DNA of 64,000 nucleotides from Spirodela intermedia (GCA_902729315.2 LR746272.1:1240001-1304000); one strand, 5' to 3'. Shown: positions 38,602 through 51,813, counted from the stretch's first letter. Notes: a model not told the origin generated them from the letters alone. Program-made: numbers and translations.

Positions 38602-41600
38602 CCTCTCTCTCCCTCTCTCTCTCTCTTATACACACACACGTAGAGTGCATGCGGAGCGCGTTGGGGCTGGGTCCGAGCTGCACAATGGCAGAACCTATAA
38701 GACAATTCTCCAGACTTTTATTTAAGATCAGGGATTGAGTTGGCCTCAGACTAGTCTATTTTGACCGACTACGCGTTTCTTTCTTAAATAGCGCTGTTAA
38801 AGGCGGCATTCATGGTTCCTGATCGCCATCGTCTTCATGGCCTGAGATATTCGGGTCAGAACGTGACGTTTTTCTATCAAGTTTTCAGTCATCAAAGCTG
38901 ATGAAACAACTGGACCAGCGGATTACTGCTCGGTGAAAATTGTAGTCTTATAAATTATGGAGGCTTCAAGTCAGGGTGTCAAACGGTCAGGACGGAGCTT
39001 GACTGGCCCGGTAAATTTTTCACAAGACCCAGACCTGGGTCAGTCTGGAGAAAAGCTCGGAAAGGTGGCTTCCAAACAGCCGGAGGCTGGATTTCTGGTC
39101 CACTGAGATAAGGTAGATAGGTAGATAGATAGATGATAGATAGATAGCGAGCGAGAGAGAGAGAGAGAGAGAGAGAGAGGAATGCCACATGAAAAAGGAA
39201 CGAGGTAAGGCCTCGCTTTGAATCTAGACTCATCCAGGTTCCAGATTGTTGTTTCTGTTAACCAGGCCAGGCCTATCTTATTCTTAAATCCGCGAGATTC
39301 CGAGGCGTAAGTCAGAGAAGGGAGCCCGAGCCATGTCAAGCTCCAGCCTTACTCAGCTCGTTGGCATTCCTAACATCTGCCAAGTGCCCGTGTATTGAAA
39401 GAGTGGCCTCCTTACATGAGTGTCGAGGGAGAGAGAGAGAGAGATCACGGTGGGGAACTTTTCGAGCATCAACCCTTGTGTGGTGGAGGAACATGCCGCC
39501 AAGGACTGGTTAATACAGTAGATCCCTCGTCCTCTTTGAAATGAAGTCCAGAAGTGCTTGAATAAGGAATGCTGTGCAGGTCCTCCCCGATGAGTTCCTC
39601 CAAAGACGAGTGAACTCTCGCTGGGTACATCAGGAACTGTCTTTTCAACTAATTAATGGAGTCTACCCCCCCCCCACTACCCCCGTCTACGCGACTAAAG
39701 GACACGAAGAGCTCATAGATCCATGTGGACTCTGCCATTATTCAGGCACCTTATCTGCAGGCGGGTGGTGACCTCGCTGCAGGAGTTGGATCAGGTGGGT
39801 CTAAAGGTATCTGTCAATCTCTCTCTCTCTCTCTGGGAGATAGGGGGATGTCGGCGCCGGGGGTCATTTCCCATACTCTGAAGAGATAGCGGAGAATGCG
39901 GGTTGGCGAGGATGACAACGTTTTAACTCCACACCAAATTTAATTTTTTCCTTCTGTATCGCCATTTTCATGGAGATTGATTCCTTGTCGACTTCGCTTT
40001 ATATAATTCGTTCATTAAAAAACGTACTTGTCCATGTACGTGGTTCTTTCAAGCTGGTAGAGCCGCTCAAGTCCAGACCCAATCAGGGTCATCCGTCTTT
40101 GGTTTGACGAAATGGGGCCCTGTCGGACAAGGTTGGAGGTATTTAGAGACTGTTCCAATTAAAGACAAATGTGTCTATGTCTATCTTATTAGAGATCCAT
40201 GACAATAATTTCCTTCCTACATACAATCATTGAAGCATAAAACAGAAATTCGAGTTCCCATCACGGCCACGCCGTGGCCTAGTGCTGTCTTTTTTCTATT
40301 ATCTTCCCTTCTCCATCCACTCTTGGCTATCAAAGAAGTAGGTAGGTTAGACAAGTACTCGCGTGCACTGGACCTAAGTCTCAAGTGTGATATTCTTGAG
40401 TCATTCAAGATCGTATCCAATCATAAGTGAAGGCATCTACCTAGCTCATTTTGAAACGTAGTATCACAGGCTTGTGTATCGCCCTATCTCTAGGGGTACC
40501 AAGTCGCTTCTGTCGACTGAAATCTTACCAAGCTAAGCTGCAGCAACACGGTTTTCATTCTTTAAAAAACAATTTTTGGCATAATTAATTGCTCGACTGA
40601 TTTAAGCAAAGCCTATTCGCGAAACTGATAGTTGAGCCAAGGCTGACCAATGATTGTGAGAGTTTAGCTCCATGCTTAAAAACCAGAGCAAAACCTATTT
40701 TTACTCTTATCTTGGCATTATTCTCCAACATTGTGATGAAACCTTAGCCTTGTTGGTATGGATAAGGTTTGATCAGTGAGCGAAGATTGCATGATCATCT
40801 TAAACAGGATCTCATCACAAGATTGAATGATGTTAATGGGAGTTGAGGCAAATCGTCGAAGGTAAAGCATAGATTTTCTTATTTGGCAGAGCAGTGGACG
40901 AATGTGTCCTACTTTATTATAAATTCTATTTAAATTCAAGAAGCACCATTCAGCCACTACCTAAAAGCTTTACATAGAATTTTACAAAACCCACCCTAAT
41001 ATTAAGTGCTTCTTGTATTGCATACTTCTATCTTGAAAAATCATATCTGTGGCAATGACTAAGTTGACGAACATACTGCTAAAGAACAACTTGAAAAAAA
41101 AGAAGGAAAAGCAAAAGGGAAATTGAGTTATTCCTTTGTAAAGGAAAAAAAAAAACTAATAAAGATGGTTTATGACATATATGTGTGTCACTAAGCTCTA
41201 TGGCATATTAGTGTGAAGTAAGAAACATAATAAAATCAAATTTTAATTTTAATTAATGCATGAAAAGATGGAAAAATCTCCTTTGGAGACACTTGAATTT
41301 TATGACTAGAGCATGACTTAATATAATACGTAATCATGTCTTCTCACAAAAAAAAAAAAAAAACATAGAACATCACCAATTTTGCATTATGGAAGGAAAG
41401 AATTTCCGTGGATAGTTGCTCTAGGTATTTCGAGTTTAACCGAATATGAAATCAGTGCGAGTGCTAATCAGATCACATGCCCAACGCTTTAATCATATAT
41501 GTTGTAAGAGTTATAAAAAAAATCCACAAATATCGAAGGAAAGAGCATGTTTTTCTTTTTACTCTCCGCAATACGAAATATGTGCTGAGGGCATCTGTTG

Positions 41601-42765
41601 TCCACCTATAATAAAAGTAATAGCCCAAATCATATGATAGTCAAATGAATGGAAGAATCAACTCTTGTTGAGGATTACATGTGAGAAAAAATCACCATAT
41701 TTTCAGTATATATATATTTTTTTAATCTGAGGTATGCTTAGGTCGAGAGTCATTTGAATTATTTGGCAGTAATTAGGGATAAATATCATTGCTAGCCAGT
41801 TGGCCAGGTAGTGGAGCATAAAGGGCGGCCCTTTTCAATCGATGGGTCAATTGTGTGATGCACTATTGATAATTAATCGAAAGAGAATTTTCTGCATCAG
41901 AATATATCGAAATACCATTAAAACTGTTCAAAACGGATTATGCCCCACAACATTATCCACAGTAACGAAGTGAAGGGTTCCCGAACCACGCTTCCCACAA
42001 GAAGATAGCCGTGGGGTCCTCCATGTGCAAGTACTATTGAACCAGCTGAAGAAACAGACAAGCCTAGGCCCCCTACCTAGGCAACACTTGCAGCCATAGC
42101 TTGTAATCTCCGAGCAGAGAAACGGCCAGCATGACCCCGCGACAGTGTTAAGTTGGTCGGATTCTCATCCTTCAGACAACATTACGGCTCTTCCTCCCCA
42201 CTGAATATTAATCCCATTTGAAGAGTTCTCTCCTAATCAAGTGTTCATCCACTGTCGCCTCTGCCTCCCCGGAGGGCATCTTCATCATCTGGCCTCGGCG
42301 TTATCGTCTCTGACAAGGCGGCCGGAGTTCAGGCTTTCAGAGAACATGCGTCCCCTTCGAGCTCTAGGTTAGAACCTAGGTATAGACAGGCAGTCTCCAC
42401 GTTATCCTCAGATCTCACCGGCGGCGAGCCCAAGTACATGTTCACGGCGGTTGCACGTGTTCTCGGAAGCTCTGTTGCTCCCACCAGCGGCATCTCTATC
42501 ATTAGCAAAAGACTGAGAGAGGCCTCTCCATGGTGGTTCTAACTGGACGGGCTCCCGTGGTTGAGCTACCCGGTGAATCTATAATCCACGGGTTTGGCTG
42601 ACTCCTGGGGGGACCTCCGGAAAAGGGTTGACATGAAGAAAAGGGAAATGGGAAGAGGGTCTACATGCTTCCCCCAATGGGTCACTCTCACACTCTCAAA
42701 GAGATAGATGGATAGATAGATGGGTATGCATATATATCTCTATATATACATATTTGTGTGTCTGT

Positions 42766-42767
<2 letters not shown>

Positions 42768-42848
<81 letters not shown>
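42768..42848. repeat. (GA)40 microsatellite
   Basis: About 80 bases of uninterrupted alternating AG, about 1.5 kb upstream of the ZF-HD gene. It is preceded by TA- and TG-rich simple sequence. Confidence 0.97.
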
Positions 42849-42851
<3 letters not shown>

Positions 42852-43252
42852 ATCTTTCACGAGTACTAGTTCGAACCATAGTTGTGCCACTATCATTAGA
42901 CATTCTCATTAAGTCCTTCCTTCCTAAGGATATGCGATACCATTCCCATGAAAAAGGAGGCAATTGTCAACATTGTGCGGGACCTAGACTGAGATGGAGA
43001 CCCGTCCTCCTCCCATTTTGGGCAGGTAGTAAAATGGGCTGGACCGGCGAGCTAGCCCATGAATGATAGAAAGGACAGTCGGCATGAAACACACCTCCTG
43101 TGTATTTGGGTGTCAGCTAGATAGGCCCTTGCATTGCCAAATTCAGGCCGAGTCTGACCACCTTACACATGCCTCAGAACCAAGGTTCCGAAAAAGGATT
43201 TAGGGCCGGACTGCTATGAAGCATTAGCTCCTCTCGCAACAATATACGCACC

Positions 43253-43256
<4 letters not shown>

Positions 43257-43292
<36 letters not shown>
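43257..43292. repeat. (AG)18 microsatellite
   Basis: Thirty-six bases of alternating AG in intergenic DNA. Confidence 0.95.
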
Positions 43293-43294
<2 letters not shown>

Positions 43295-43781
43295 ATTGCA
43301 AGTCAATCATTTTGTGAGAGAAAGAAATCGACTGACTTTTAATCAGACCAAATCAAAGTCTACACCTGACTGAGACAAGGACGAGCCAGCTGGACTGGAG
43401 CATTTTTTTTTCAAGACTTACAGTGTGATACTGGAAATTGAAGCCTATTATACTAATAGCTCAATCGTTGGGGTCAATTATGGCATTAAGGTCGACTATT
43501 CAGAGGGTGTTATCCCCTCACCGTTCCTCATTCAAGTGTCACCTTCCCAATTGGTTGAAATAGTTGACACGTGTCCTGGAAAATCACCGAAGAATTTGAG
43601 ATCCATTCTATGCTTGACGATTCTTCTTATAAGATTTTTTGCGAAAAAATACACATAATCCATAATATTAAATAATTTATGAGATTATCTTTAACGTCAT
43701 ATCATTCGTGGATGAATGTTATGGGCTTCATTTAACTAAATAAATATATCAAAAATATTAAAATACTTTATAAATATTTAA

Positions 43782-43864
43782 TTTCCTCTCTCCCACTGTT
43801 TTATGGAGAAGATGTTACCTGTTTACAAATTATCTTTACTTGTTTCCTCTCTCCCACTGTTTTA
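43782..43864. repeat. 22-base direct repeat, 60 bases apart
   Basis: tttcctctctcccactgtttta occurs at about 43782-43803 and again at 43842-43863 in AT-rich DNA. Too short to call a transposon. Confidence 0.85.
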
Positions 43865-44293
43865 AATACTAAATTACAATAGTTGACTATTTCATTCTCA
43901 AATCGCAATATTTTTTATGTGTTTCAATCGAATAACCGAAAATCGTGTTTGAATGATCCCCCTGATCAGAAACGCAAAAATCGATTCCGCGAGGCGTGTT
44001 CAAGCAGAAAGGTCTTCGAGACTGCGTCGTGACAACTTCAGGCGCAGAATTCCAGAACCAGCCGTTTAGGTCACCGATAAACGGAGTTCCCAATTCCGGA
44101 TGGCAAGAACGTAATACGCCCTGTATTTAGGGTCTCATGATTGCCATCGGGATCCCATTTCATCGTGTGCTATAGCGGGACGCCCAAGTTTTGTTTTTCG
44201 CGGGACCACTGTGGACTCTGGAAGATAGAGGAGCCGACATTTTGGAGTGTGGGGGTTGGGGAGAGAGGGAGGGAGACCCAGAGATTGCGAGAG

Positions 44294-44298
<5 letters not shown>

Positions 44299-44341
<43 letters not shown>
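44299..44341. repeat. (GA)21 in the ZF-HD leader
   Basis: The GA run and the following GGGA repeats lead to within a few bases of the ATG at 44381. The 5' leader of the ZF-HD gene is therefore almost entirely purine on the sense strand. Confidence 0.9.
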
Positions 44342-44342
<1 letters not shown>

Positions 44343-44380
44343 AGGAGGGAGGGAGGGAGGGAGGGAGGGAGAAAGAGAGG

Positions 44381-44881
44381 ATGCATCCAGAGAAGGGCAA
44401 GGAGCAATACAGGGAGTGCATGCGGAACCATGCGGCGACACTCGGCACCTACGCCGTGGACGGCTGCGGCGAGTACACCCCCGACCCTTCCAGCCCCAGA
44501 GGCCTGCAGTGTGCTGCCTGCGGTTGCCATCGGAGCTTCCACCGCAAGTACGTAGCGGTCGGTGAAACGGGCGGTGGTGGGGCAGGCGGCGACAGCTTCA
44601 TGGTGGGGTTCTCGCCGCCGTCGGCCTCCGATGAGAGGAACGACGGCAAGAAGAGGACGCGGACCAAGTTCTCGTCGGAGCAGAAGGAGCAGATGCTGCA
44701 GTTCGCAGAGAAGATTGGTTGGAAGGTGCAGCGGAAGGACGGCGGACAAGACGAGATCGCGAGCTTCTGTCGGGAGATTGGCATTACCAGACAGATGTTC
44801 AAGGTGTGGATACATAACCACAAAGGCTCCTCGACGTCTTCCTCCACGACCACGGGCACCAACACCACCGCCACCGATTAA
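44381..44881 (+). CDS. ZHD: Zinc finger-homeodomain (ZF-HD/ZHD) transcription factor, short type
   Basis: One intronless frame of 166 residues. The ZF-HD dimerisation finger is at residues 9-60: YRECMRNHAATLGTYAVDGC, GEYTPDP, then LQCAACGCHRSFHRKY, with the invariant cysteines and histidines in place. After a glycine-rich linker comes the plant-specific homeodomain (about residues 88-147): KKRTRTKFSSEQKEQMLQFA, WKVQRKDG, and recognition helix ITRQMFKVWIHNHK. ZHD proteins are nuclear and form homo- and heterodimers; in Arabidopsis they act mainly in floral and stress-related programmes. The N-terminal arm before the finger is only eight residues, and the tail is serine/threonine-rich. The start at 44381 is the first ATG in the frame after the GA-rich leader. 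Confidence 0.95.
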   Translation: MHPEKGKEQYRECMRNHAATLGTYAVDGCGEYTPDPSSPRGLQCAACGCHRSFHRKYVAVGETGGGGAGGDSFMVGFSPPSASDERNDGKKRTRTKFSSEQKEQMLQFAEKIGWKVQRKDGGQDEIASFCREIGITRQMFKVWIHNHKGSSTSSSTTTGTNTTATD

Positions 44882-44989
44882 AGCCGACCCACCCCTTTCC
44901 TTGACCCATTTGAGGGGCAATGACGAGAAAAGGCCCTCAGAGAGAGGAAAAAGGGGAGAAGTGGGGGCGCAGAGAGAGGAAGAGAGAGG

Positions 44990-45025
<36 letters not shown>

Positions 45026-45297
45026 AAGAGAGAGGAGGCGGAGTTAGAAATTGTGTCATTTTTTCAACTTCTCGTAATTACCTTGAGGATCTTGTGGGTC
45101 GTCCACTCCACCTACTTTCTTTTAGTTTGCTGCTCAGTTTTGCTGCATTTCATTTCATGTTCCTAAAGCCTTCCTCATCCTCCCGTTTCCTTGGGACACA
45201 TCGTTTTGCTTACCTGAGCTGAAAAGAGACTCATAATGATATTGTTTCGTGTGGAGGGAGAGAGAGAGAGAGAGAAAGGGGGGGGGAGGGAGCGAGA

Positions 45298-45330
<33 letters not shown>

Positions 45331-46167
45331 GGGGAGAGAGAGAGAGAGAGGGGGAAGACAGAGAGAGAAAGAGAGAGAAAGGGGAGAGGTGGGGGAGAGA
45401 GAGAGAGAAAGAGAGAGAAAGGGGGAGGGATGGGGGGGGGGAGAGAGAGAGAGATAGAGTAACAGGGAAAGAGAGCCCCGTAAGCTCAACACACCGTAGA
45501 GGGAGGGAAGACGGAGAGAGAGAGAGAGAGATATATGGGTGATAGCAGACGGCCACATGATAAGACGAAGGGACTGTGTTTTTTCATGTCAATCCCTATT
45601 CAGGGTTATACTCTCCTGGGTAGAGATCGGGCCATACTTATTTTCATCTACATACTTAAAATTCGGGAAAAATGAGCCAAACCCGCTCTATCTTCGGGTC
45701 AAAGACTCCCCCCCCCTCCCCCACCTCTCCCTTAAATCATACCCTCTTCTTTTTTTATTAATAATAATATCCCAAGCTACATAGCTATCCTCCAGTGAGG
45801 AGCGAGACCAAGTCAAGATTTTGACAGGGTCGGTGCAACCAGTCGTTGGGCAAAAAAATCGGAACTGATGATTCCAAAAATAGCCTCCTATTGCAGTCTT
45901 CAGCAGATGGGCCTGGTCGGGCCGGGTCATTTTCTTCTCGGGCCCGGACCAGGCAAAGGCTGGGAAAAAAAGCCCGGAGACAAACTCGGGGCCGGAAGTG
46001 GGGCACGGAAATCTGAGGCTCCTATCGTCTTAGGATAAGGAGAGAATCCACGGAAAAGAATAGCCATGGCAGGACGTCCTCCTGGATAATACGGCCGCCT
46101 CTCCCTTCCCCGCTGCCGCAGGCAGACGTCTCAGCAACAACAGACCGCCACCTTCTCATCCTCCTCC
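44882..46167. other. Intergenic region with dense GA-rich simple sequence
   Basis: 44980-45035 and 45254-45535 are almost pure purine (GA with G runs). Apparent open frames there encode only Arg/Glu or Ser/Leu dipeptide repeats and are not genes. 45540-46080 shows nothing recognisable; the last 100 bases should hold the PsbY leader. Confidence 0.6.
45254..45535. repeat. Imperfect (GA)n-rich purine block
   Basis: Nearly 280 bases of GAGA interspersed with G runs, on the + strand. Translations give only low-complexity dipeptide repeats. Confidence 0.9.
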
Positions 46168-46758
46168 ATGGCGGCCATCTCCACTGTCGCCTTCCTCGGC
46201 GCCAGGTGCGCGACTCCCAAGTCGCCGCCGCCCAAGCCGGCGACGAGGCCTCCCCCGCAGGCCCTCTCCATCAGGGACCTCTCCAAGAGCCTGCTCACTC
46301 TTCGCATCCCCGCCGAGCGGCTCTCGGCGCCTGCGGCCCTCGCCGGCGCCGTCTTCGCCACCCTGGGAACAGCCGACGCGGCCCTCGCGGCTCAGCAGAT
46401 CGCTGACATCGCCGAAGGCGACAATCGCGGGCTGGCTCTTCTCCTTCCCCTCATCCCCGCCATCCTTTGGGTCCTCTACAACATCCTCCAACCGGCCCTA
46501 AACCAGATCAACAGGATGACGAGCGAGAAGGGGCTCGTCGTGGGCGTGGGGCTCGGCGGCGGAATGGCGGCCGCGGGGTTCCTCTCCACGCCCTCCGCCG
46601 CGGCGCTGCAGCAGATCGCCGACGTTGCGGAGGCCGCCGCCGGCGGGGACAACCGGGGCCTCGCCCTCCTCTTGCCCCTCGTCCCCGCCATCCTGTGGGT
46701 GCTCTATAACATCCTCCAGCCGGCGCTGAACCAGATCAACCGGATGAGGTCCGGTTGA
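46168..46758 (+). CDS. PSBY: PsbY precursor, photosystem II core protein (two-unit polyprotein)
   Basis: One intronless frame of 196 residues. The N-terminal 60 or so residues are a basic, Ser/Pro/Ala-rich chloroplast transit peptide. Two near-identical mature units follow: QQIADIAEGDNRGLALLLPL with PAILWVLYNILQPALNQINR (about residues 75-113), then QQIADVAEAAAGGDNRGLALLL with the same membrane helix (about 150-194). Each unit is one transmembrane helix. They are separated by a second hydrophobic Ala/Gly-rich segment ending in a thylakoid-type cleavage region (FLSTPSAAA). In plants the nuclear PsbY gene encodes such a polyprotein, cut into two small subunits near cytochrome b559 of photosystem II. 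Light-driven expression is expected but no specific element was identified. Confidence 0.97.
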   Translation: MAAISTVAFLGARCATPKSPPPKPATRPPPQALSIRDLSKSLLTLRIPAERLSAPAALAGAVFATLGTADAALAAQQIADIAEGDNRGLALLLPLIPAILWVLYNILQPALNQINRMTSEKGLVVGVGLGGGMAAAGFLSTPSAAALQQIADVAEAAAGGDNRGLALLLPLVPAILWVLYNILQPALNQINRMRSG

Positions 46759-47190
46759 CGATCGGAGGTCGTCATCGTCGCTGTACATCCAACGAATGTT
46801 TCTCTTTGTAGTAAAAGATGAGCCATATCTATCTGTCTCATCACCATCATGTGGCCCTTGATACGTCGGATTCGTGCTGTTTCAATGAATCAATAAAGTT
46901 TCGGCCCATGACCGGAGGGAAGTGGGCCCATGGAGGATCTGATCGTGGGCTAATAAGCCCAAATCTGAGTGGGTTAAAGCCCAACCTCCTTAATCTTGGG
47001 GGATGAATCCTCTTAATGGGCCTAATCTAGGACCATAATGCGACATAATTTGTTTCTGGTGGATCCAGGCCATCAAAAGACCCGAAGTCCACTATGATAA
47101 TTTGGCCCAGACGGATCTGACGCAATACAAAAATGGGCTTCAATAAATAAATCAGGTCACATAGAGGAAATGAATCACTGGCCCGCTAAA
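46759..47190. other. PsbY 3' flank
   Basis: Likely PsbY 3' untranslated region (an aataaa-like aataaag at about 46890) followed by unremarkable intergenic DNA. Confidence 0.5.
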
Positions 47191-50100
47191 GTATGGATTT
47201 CAAGCAGAACCAAACGTTGGCTGGGCTACAACAAAAAAATATAAATAATATTCATTTCTTCAGTGTTTAGCTCGACTCCCTTTAAAAATTGATATATACA
47301 TTGATTTACATTGATGTATATATCAATACTGAAAATTAAAAAATATTTCATAAATATAAGCATACATTGATTTTTTTATTAAAATATTAATTTTTAATTT
47401 TAAAATAAATTCAAATATTCGGACTATAAAAATATTAATATAAATATATACATACACACAGAAAATTCATAATTTATAAAAACACATAAAATGTGAAATG
47501 TATACCTTAGTTGATAAAAATAGTATATGTAGTCAAAAATTATACATTTTTTCAATATGACAAGGTTTCCTAGTCAAAATCAAAAACCTTAAAAGGGTTG
47601 TGCACATAAAACTCACATGAATTTTCAATCTTTTATAGATACTTTGGGCTTCTCAAAGTGTTTTCAATTATTTTAACCTATCTTTAAAAAAAAAATCCAT
47701 GTTGACAAAATAGTTTACAAGTAAATTCTTAAACCATTTAATTATCTTTAACATTAAGACTTAGACATAGTACTATTATACTCTAAAATTTATTGAAAGT
47801 TTAATAAAAATCATGATCAAATAAATTACATCTTGTTTTGCTTAAGTTTTTATATACAAGCATAGCTCAAAGGGGTTGGTCTATATATAGTGAGCAAATG
47901 CAACATGATACACAAAATTAAAAAAATGAATAGACCTAAAGTTATCATATTGTTTACCAACCATTATCATATTTCTCTTATTTAATAGTTAAATAAAATT
48001 GATTTATTAACTATTTTCTCTTCTTTAATAGACTAAGTGGAATAGCAAGAGGTAATTATTTTTTTACGATTTATGTTCTATTTTTTTGCTTTATCAATGA
48101 GTATATGTGTTAACACATATTTTCACATAAATTTTCTATTATCAGTACAAGTTTACTCAAAATAATCTCTCTTTTTATGTATGTTCACTATAGTCTCTTT
48201 CTCTCACCATCACTAAGGACACAAAAAATTTACAGTGATTTGTTCCTCATTAAACTATGTATAACTCAAGAGTATACTTCATATCAAAGTTTACTATTTC
48301 TTTTAGAAAATATAAGTTGATTTCACAAGATCAATGGCTTGATCACATAAATTTGATCTCTATAAATATCACACCCTTCATAGGTACCAGACATCTTTCA
48401 ACATCATATGCCCTAACTAAAACACAAGTCTCGTTAGATACTACACCCTCATGAGCAGTGCAAGGCTTTTAATATCACATGCCTTAGCTCAAAATTCTCT
48501 CCACTCATTACTCAAGTATCTTGGGACCTGAAAGAAAGAGTCAACCTTTGAAGTAAGTGTTGGCTTAAATTACTATTGTAGAATGAGATACTTGATGGAG
48601 CTTTTAGTTCTTTTTTGTAGCATGTACCAACTTGACTTTGATGAATGTTCCTTTAAGTACAAATGAATGTAGTAGATATATCTTTTGTTTAAAATTATTA
48701 TTTTTTCTTTGTAAGCTATGTATTTTTATTCTCAATATTCTCATGTCTTCTCACATCAATTTTATTTGAAACTTGGTCTAAAGATTCTTGATTTATCAAC
48801 AATCATCATTACTTTTAGGTTGAGTCTAAATAAGTCTATTTGATTGATAATTATCTCAATGTGTTATGTCAATGTGTCACTATTCAGAATGAGTGGCAAT
48901 ACTTCTCCCCTTTCATGACCTTTTGATGGCTTCTCACAAATACTTCAAATTTATTAGGGTATAGGTTTCAAATTTGAATCTTGTTAGAGATATTCATGCT
49001 CAGATATTTCTTTTTTTTATCAATTCTTTGGTGTACCATCATTTAAGTTCTAATTTTGAATTATGTAAGTGAATTTATTTCTCTCTGATTTGTAAGTATT
49101 TAAATTTTTGAGAGTTCACCCTTTATGTTGCTTAGGTCCTAAGTTCAAATCCTACTACACCTAACTTTGTATTGTTTGATTTTCAGATAATTTTCTTATT
49201 AATACTTTTAACAGTTCCTCACTCATGTTCTAAGTTCAAAACCTAGTGATGTTTTCATATTTCTTACTATTCCAAATACTTCCTCACATGTGTTGAAACC
49301 TGATTTTATGTTCTTATATACAGGTTATATGACATTATATTAAATTTTACATATGAATATATCAAGGATATAGCTCATTGTATTCATTTGTTAGCCACAT
49401 GATTATTCAAGCATCAACAATATATCTTTTTAAAATTTCTTGAGTATGTTAGACTTCTAATATAAGTCTTTATAAAATTTATTTATTTATTATCAAATAT
49501 TTAATAAATAAATTTTTACTTGAAGTATCAAAAATAAAGGCATCAACACATGCATGTATCTAAAAAAGTGACTCCTCAATGAAGAGAATAAAGGTTACAA
49601 CCATTAAGCATTCATATTTTCTTGAAGAAAAAAAGTGAGAACTAAATGTCTACACCAAAACATCAAGCTTTTCAATTTCTATGGGTCAACAACTTTATAT
49701 TTCAAAAAGTATATAGTTTTTAAAACAATAAATAATGTAATTTTATTTTTTGTGAAATATCATAATAGCATAGGTTGTGAATAGTAGTATGTTCACTATG
49801 TGTATTAGTCATATTTAATGGCAAAAATCTCAACCAATGAGTGAATGTTGAACATTTTTGTCACTAGTTAACAAGAGTCATAAATCTAGGGATGGAATGA
49901 TAAATTAGAATATTTTCACTACAAAATATGGAGAGTTTGTTGTTGAATCAAAAAGAGGTTCCCTTCAAAAAGTAGAGTAAATAAAAATTCAAGTTGCTAT
50001 GAAAACCAACGTGTCATTTATCTATTAAAGAATTAATGACTTGCATGAATTAACATATCTTGACGTGTTGACTTGCCCAATCCATATAAACCCAAATTTT

Positions 50101-51650
50101 GGTGGGCCATCCAAGCATTCATTGAAAAAAAACCATGCACCTCTTCTTTGCTAATATTTTCCATCATGGGGACAACTAAAATTGTGTTATGGTACTTATT
50201 AGTATTCTCGTGATTATTTTTATATTATATCATATACAACCTTTTAACCCAGCAAGTTCTGAAGGGACATTGTTTGAAGGCAACTCAATTATAAAGATTT
50301 TTATTTATAATATTGATAAAACTAATCTTTAATGGGTATAAGTGAATATTTGTGGATAATTACTTGAATGAAAACTTAGAAAGTATTGTCAAGTTCAGAT
50401 TTGACAACATCATTAAAAAAAAATATCCCTCTTTATGATGTGTGTAATTTATGGATTATGTGGTTTGTTTTATTTCATCGTTATGATCTAATTAGTCATA
50501 TTTTGATCTAGTATTTTTCAATACGCATGGCACTATTTTTAACATTTTATTCAAATTGGAACCTAAAGATGATATATATATATATATATATGTATCTTAT
50601 TGTCTTGAAAAGATGTGTGTGTAAATAGAAGTTCACACTACTTTAATAATAATAATAATAGTCATAATAATAATTAATAACTTAACCATGATAAATTTTA
50701 ATGATTCAATATACAACATAAAAGACATATCTCACTCTCTATACAAATTGGGTCATGGTTAATAGATTCAACCTATGTGAAGTCATAATCTCTATTTAGG
50801 CTTAGTAGTGTGCCCTCTATAACATACAACATACATAGAAGTCATGCTATTTTTATCAAGTGGAACATTGCAGAAAAAGTTGTGGAATAATAAAAAATTT
50901 AGCATTAAATACATAAGGCACAAATTTGACTTTACAAGGATCAAAATAATGTACTCAAATTCACAAAAGTTGTTACAATATCACTTGATGTAATTGGAGT
51001 TGCATGAAATAGAATATTTGAGACTTGAATCCACAAGATACAAATTTTATATTTTGGGGGGCTAGAAACTAAGTACTTATTATCAGCATGAATTAAAAAA
51101 ATTTAGTCCTTGAATCCAAAAAGATTGACTAAGGCAACTCCTAAATCTACAAAGTTGGTTTGAGTCCACAAGACAAGAGACATCAGATAATGAGAAAATT
51201 CATTCTAAACAAGATGATTTTATGATTAAAATGTGCTGAATTTTGAATTTGTTAAAATCAGTTATGACACTCGTAAAATCAGGTCAATTTAGGGGGTAAA
51301 AGCATGAAAATTATTGAAAATTAAGGCTCTAATGCATTGTTCATGAAATTTACTAGAACATAATCTGGTTTGGGACCCTTTTGTAGTCAAACTTTCATTT
51401 TTCGTGAATCTTTGACCATTAGTTTTGAGCTTCTCTTATCGTATTTTACATCACTAGGCTGTAAATATTCCCAAGTTAGGCCATTAATATACCATACCAT
51501 TTATTCTCATAAACCCAAATTCTTTTTTTAATATTTTTACTATATTATGTTATTTTAAAAATATGAACATTATATATGTGTTAATTAATGTCATACTGTT
51601 CCTATAAATTATTTAAAATGACGGATAATCTTTATTCTAAAAGTATTTCT
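47191..51650. other. AT-rich gene-free island
   Basis: About 4.5 kb that is much richer in A and T than the flanks, with almost no open frames over 60 codons on either strand. I see no LTR ends, terminal inverted repeats or transposase or reverse transcriptase remnants. Several box-B-like words recur (48964-48980, 49142-49152, 49233-49243). It may be an old, heavily mutated transposon graveyard. Confidence 0.55.
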
Positions 51651-51813
51651 GGATCAGCCACTACTTATTTCTTTGTACATTGAATGTTTTGTCCTTTTAA
51701 AATAAAGGAAAGCCCATTGAATTTGATTGGCATCTCGTATCCAGTTGTCAGTAGGATGATCCGGCGGATCACTAGAACTTTGGACACGCCCATGCAGCAA
51801 GAACCGATGACAC

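Larger units (their letters stand above)
36120..44380. other. Long intergenic region between divergent HDG11-like and ZF-HD genes
   Basis: About 8.3 kb with no supported gene. The left 1 kb is GC-rich and carries the HDG11-like leader and promoter. Microsatellites are at 36829-36846, 37975-37992, 38230-38269, 42768-42848 and 43257-43292. A 22-base direct repeat occurs at 43782 and 43842. 40000-42000 is AT-rich and featureless. Around 42280-42540 one + frame stays open for about 80 codons (GLGVIVSDKAAGVQ... to a TAA) but has no suitable start, splice partner or recognised family. Confidence 0.5.

Noticed and set aside
42280-42540. Open + frame of about 80 codons (GLGVIVSDKAAG...)
   Set aside because: No ATG near its start, no splice partner, no recognised family and no similar frame nearby. 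Kept only as a note.
45236-45558. Long open frames full of Arg-Glu or Ser-Leu repeats
   Set aside because: They are translations of the GA/CT microsatellite block. Any frame through such DNA is open.
47191-51650. Organellar DNA insertion (AT-rich island)
   Set aside because: No plastid or mitochondrial gene fragment or tRNA was recognised. AT richness alone is not enough.
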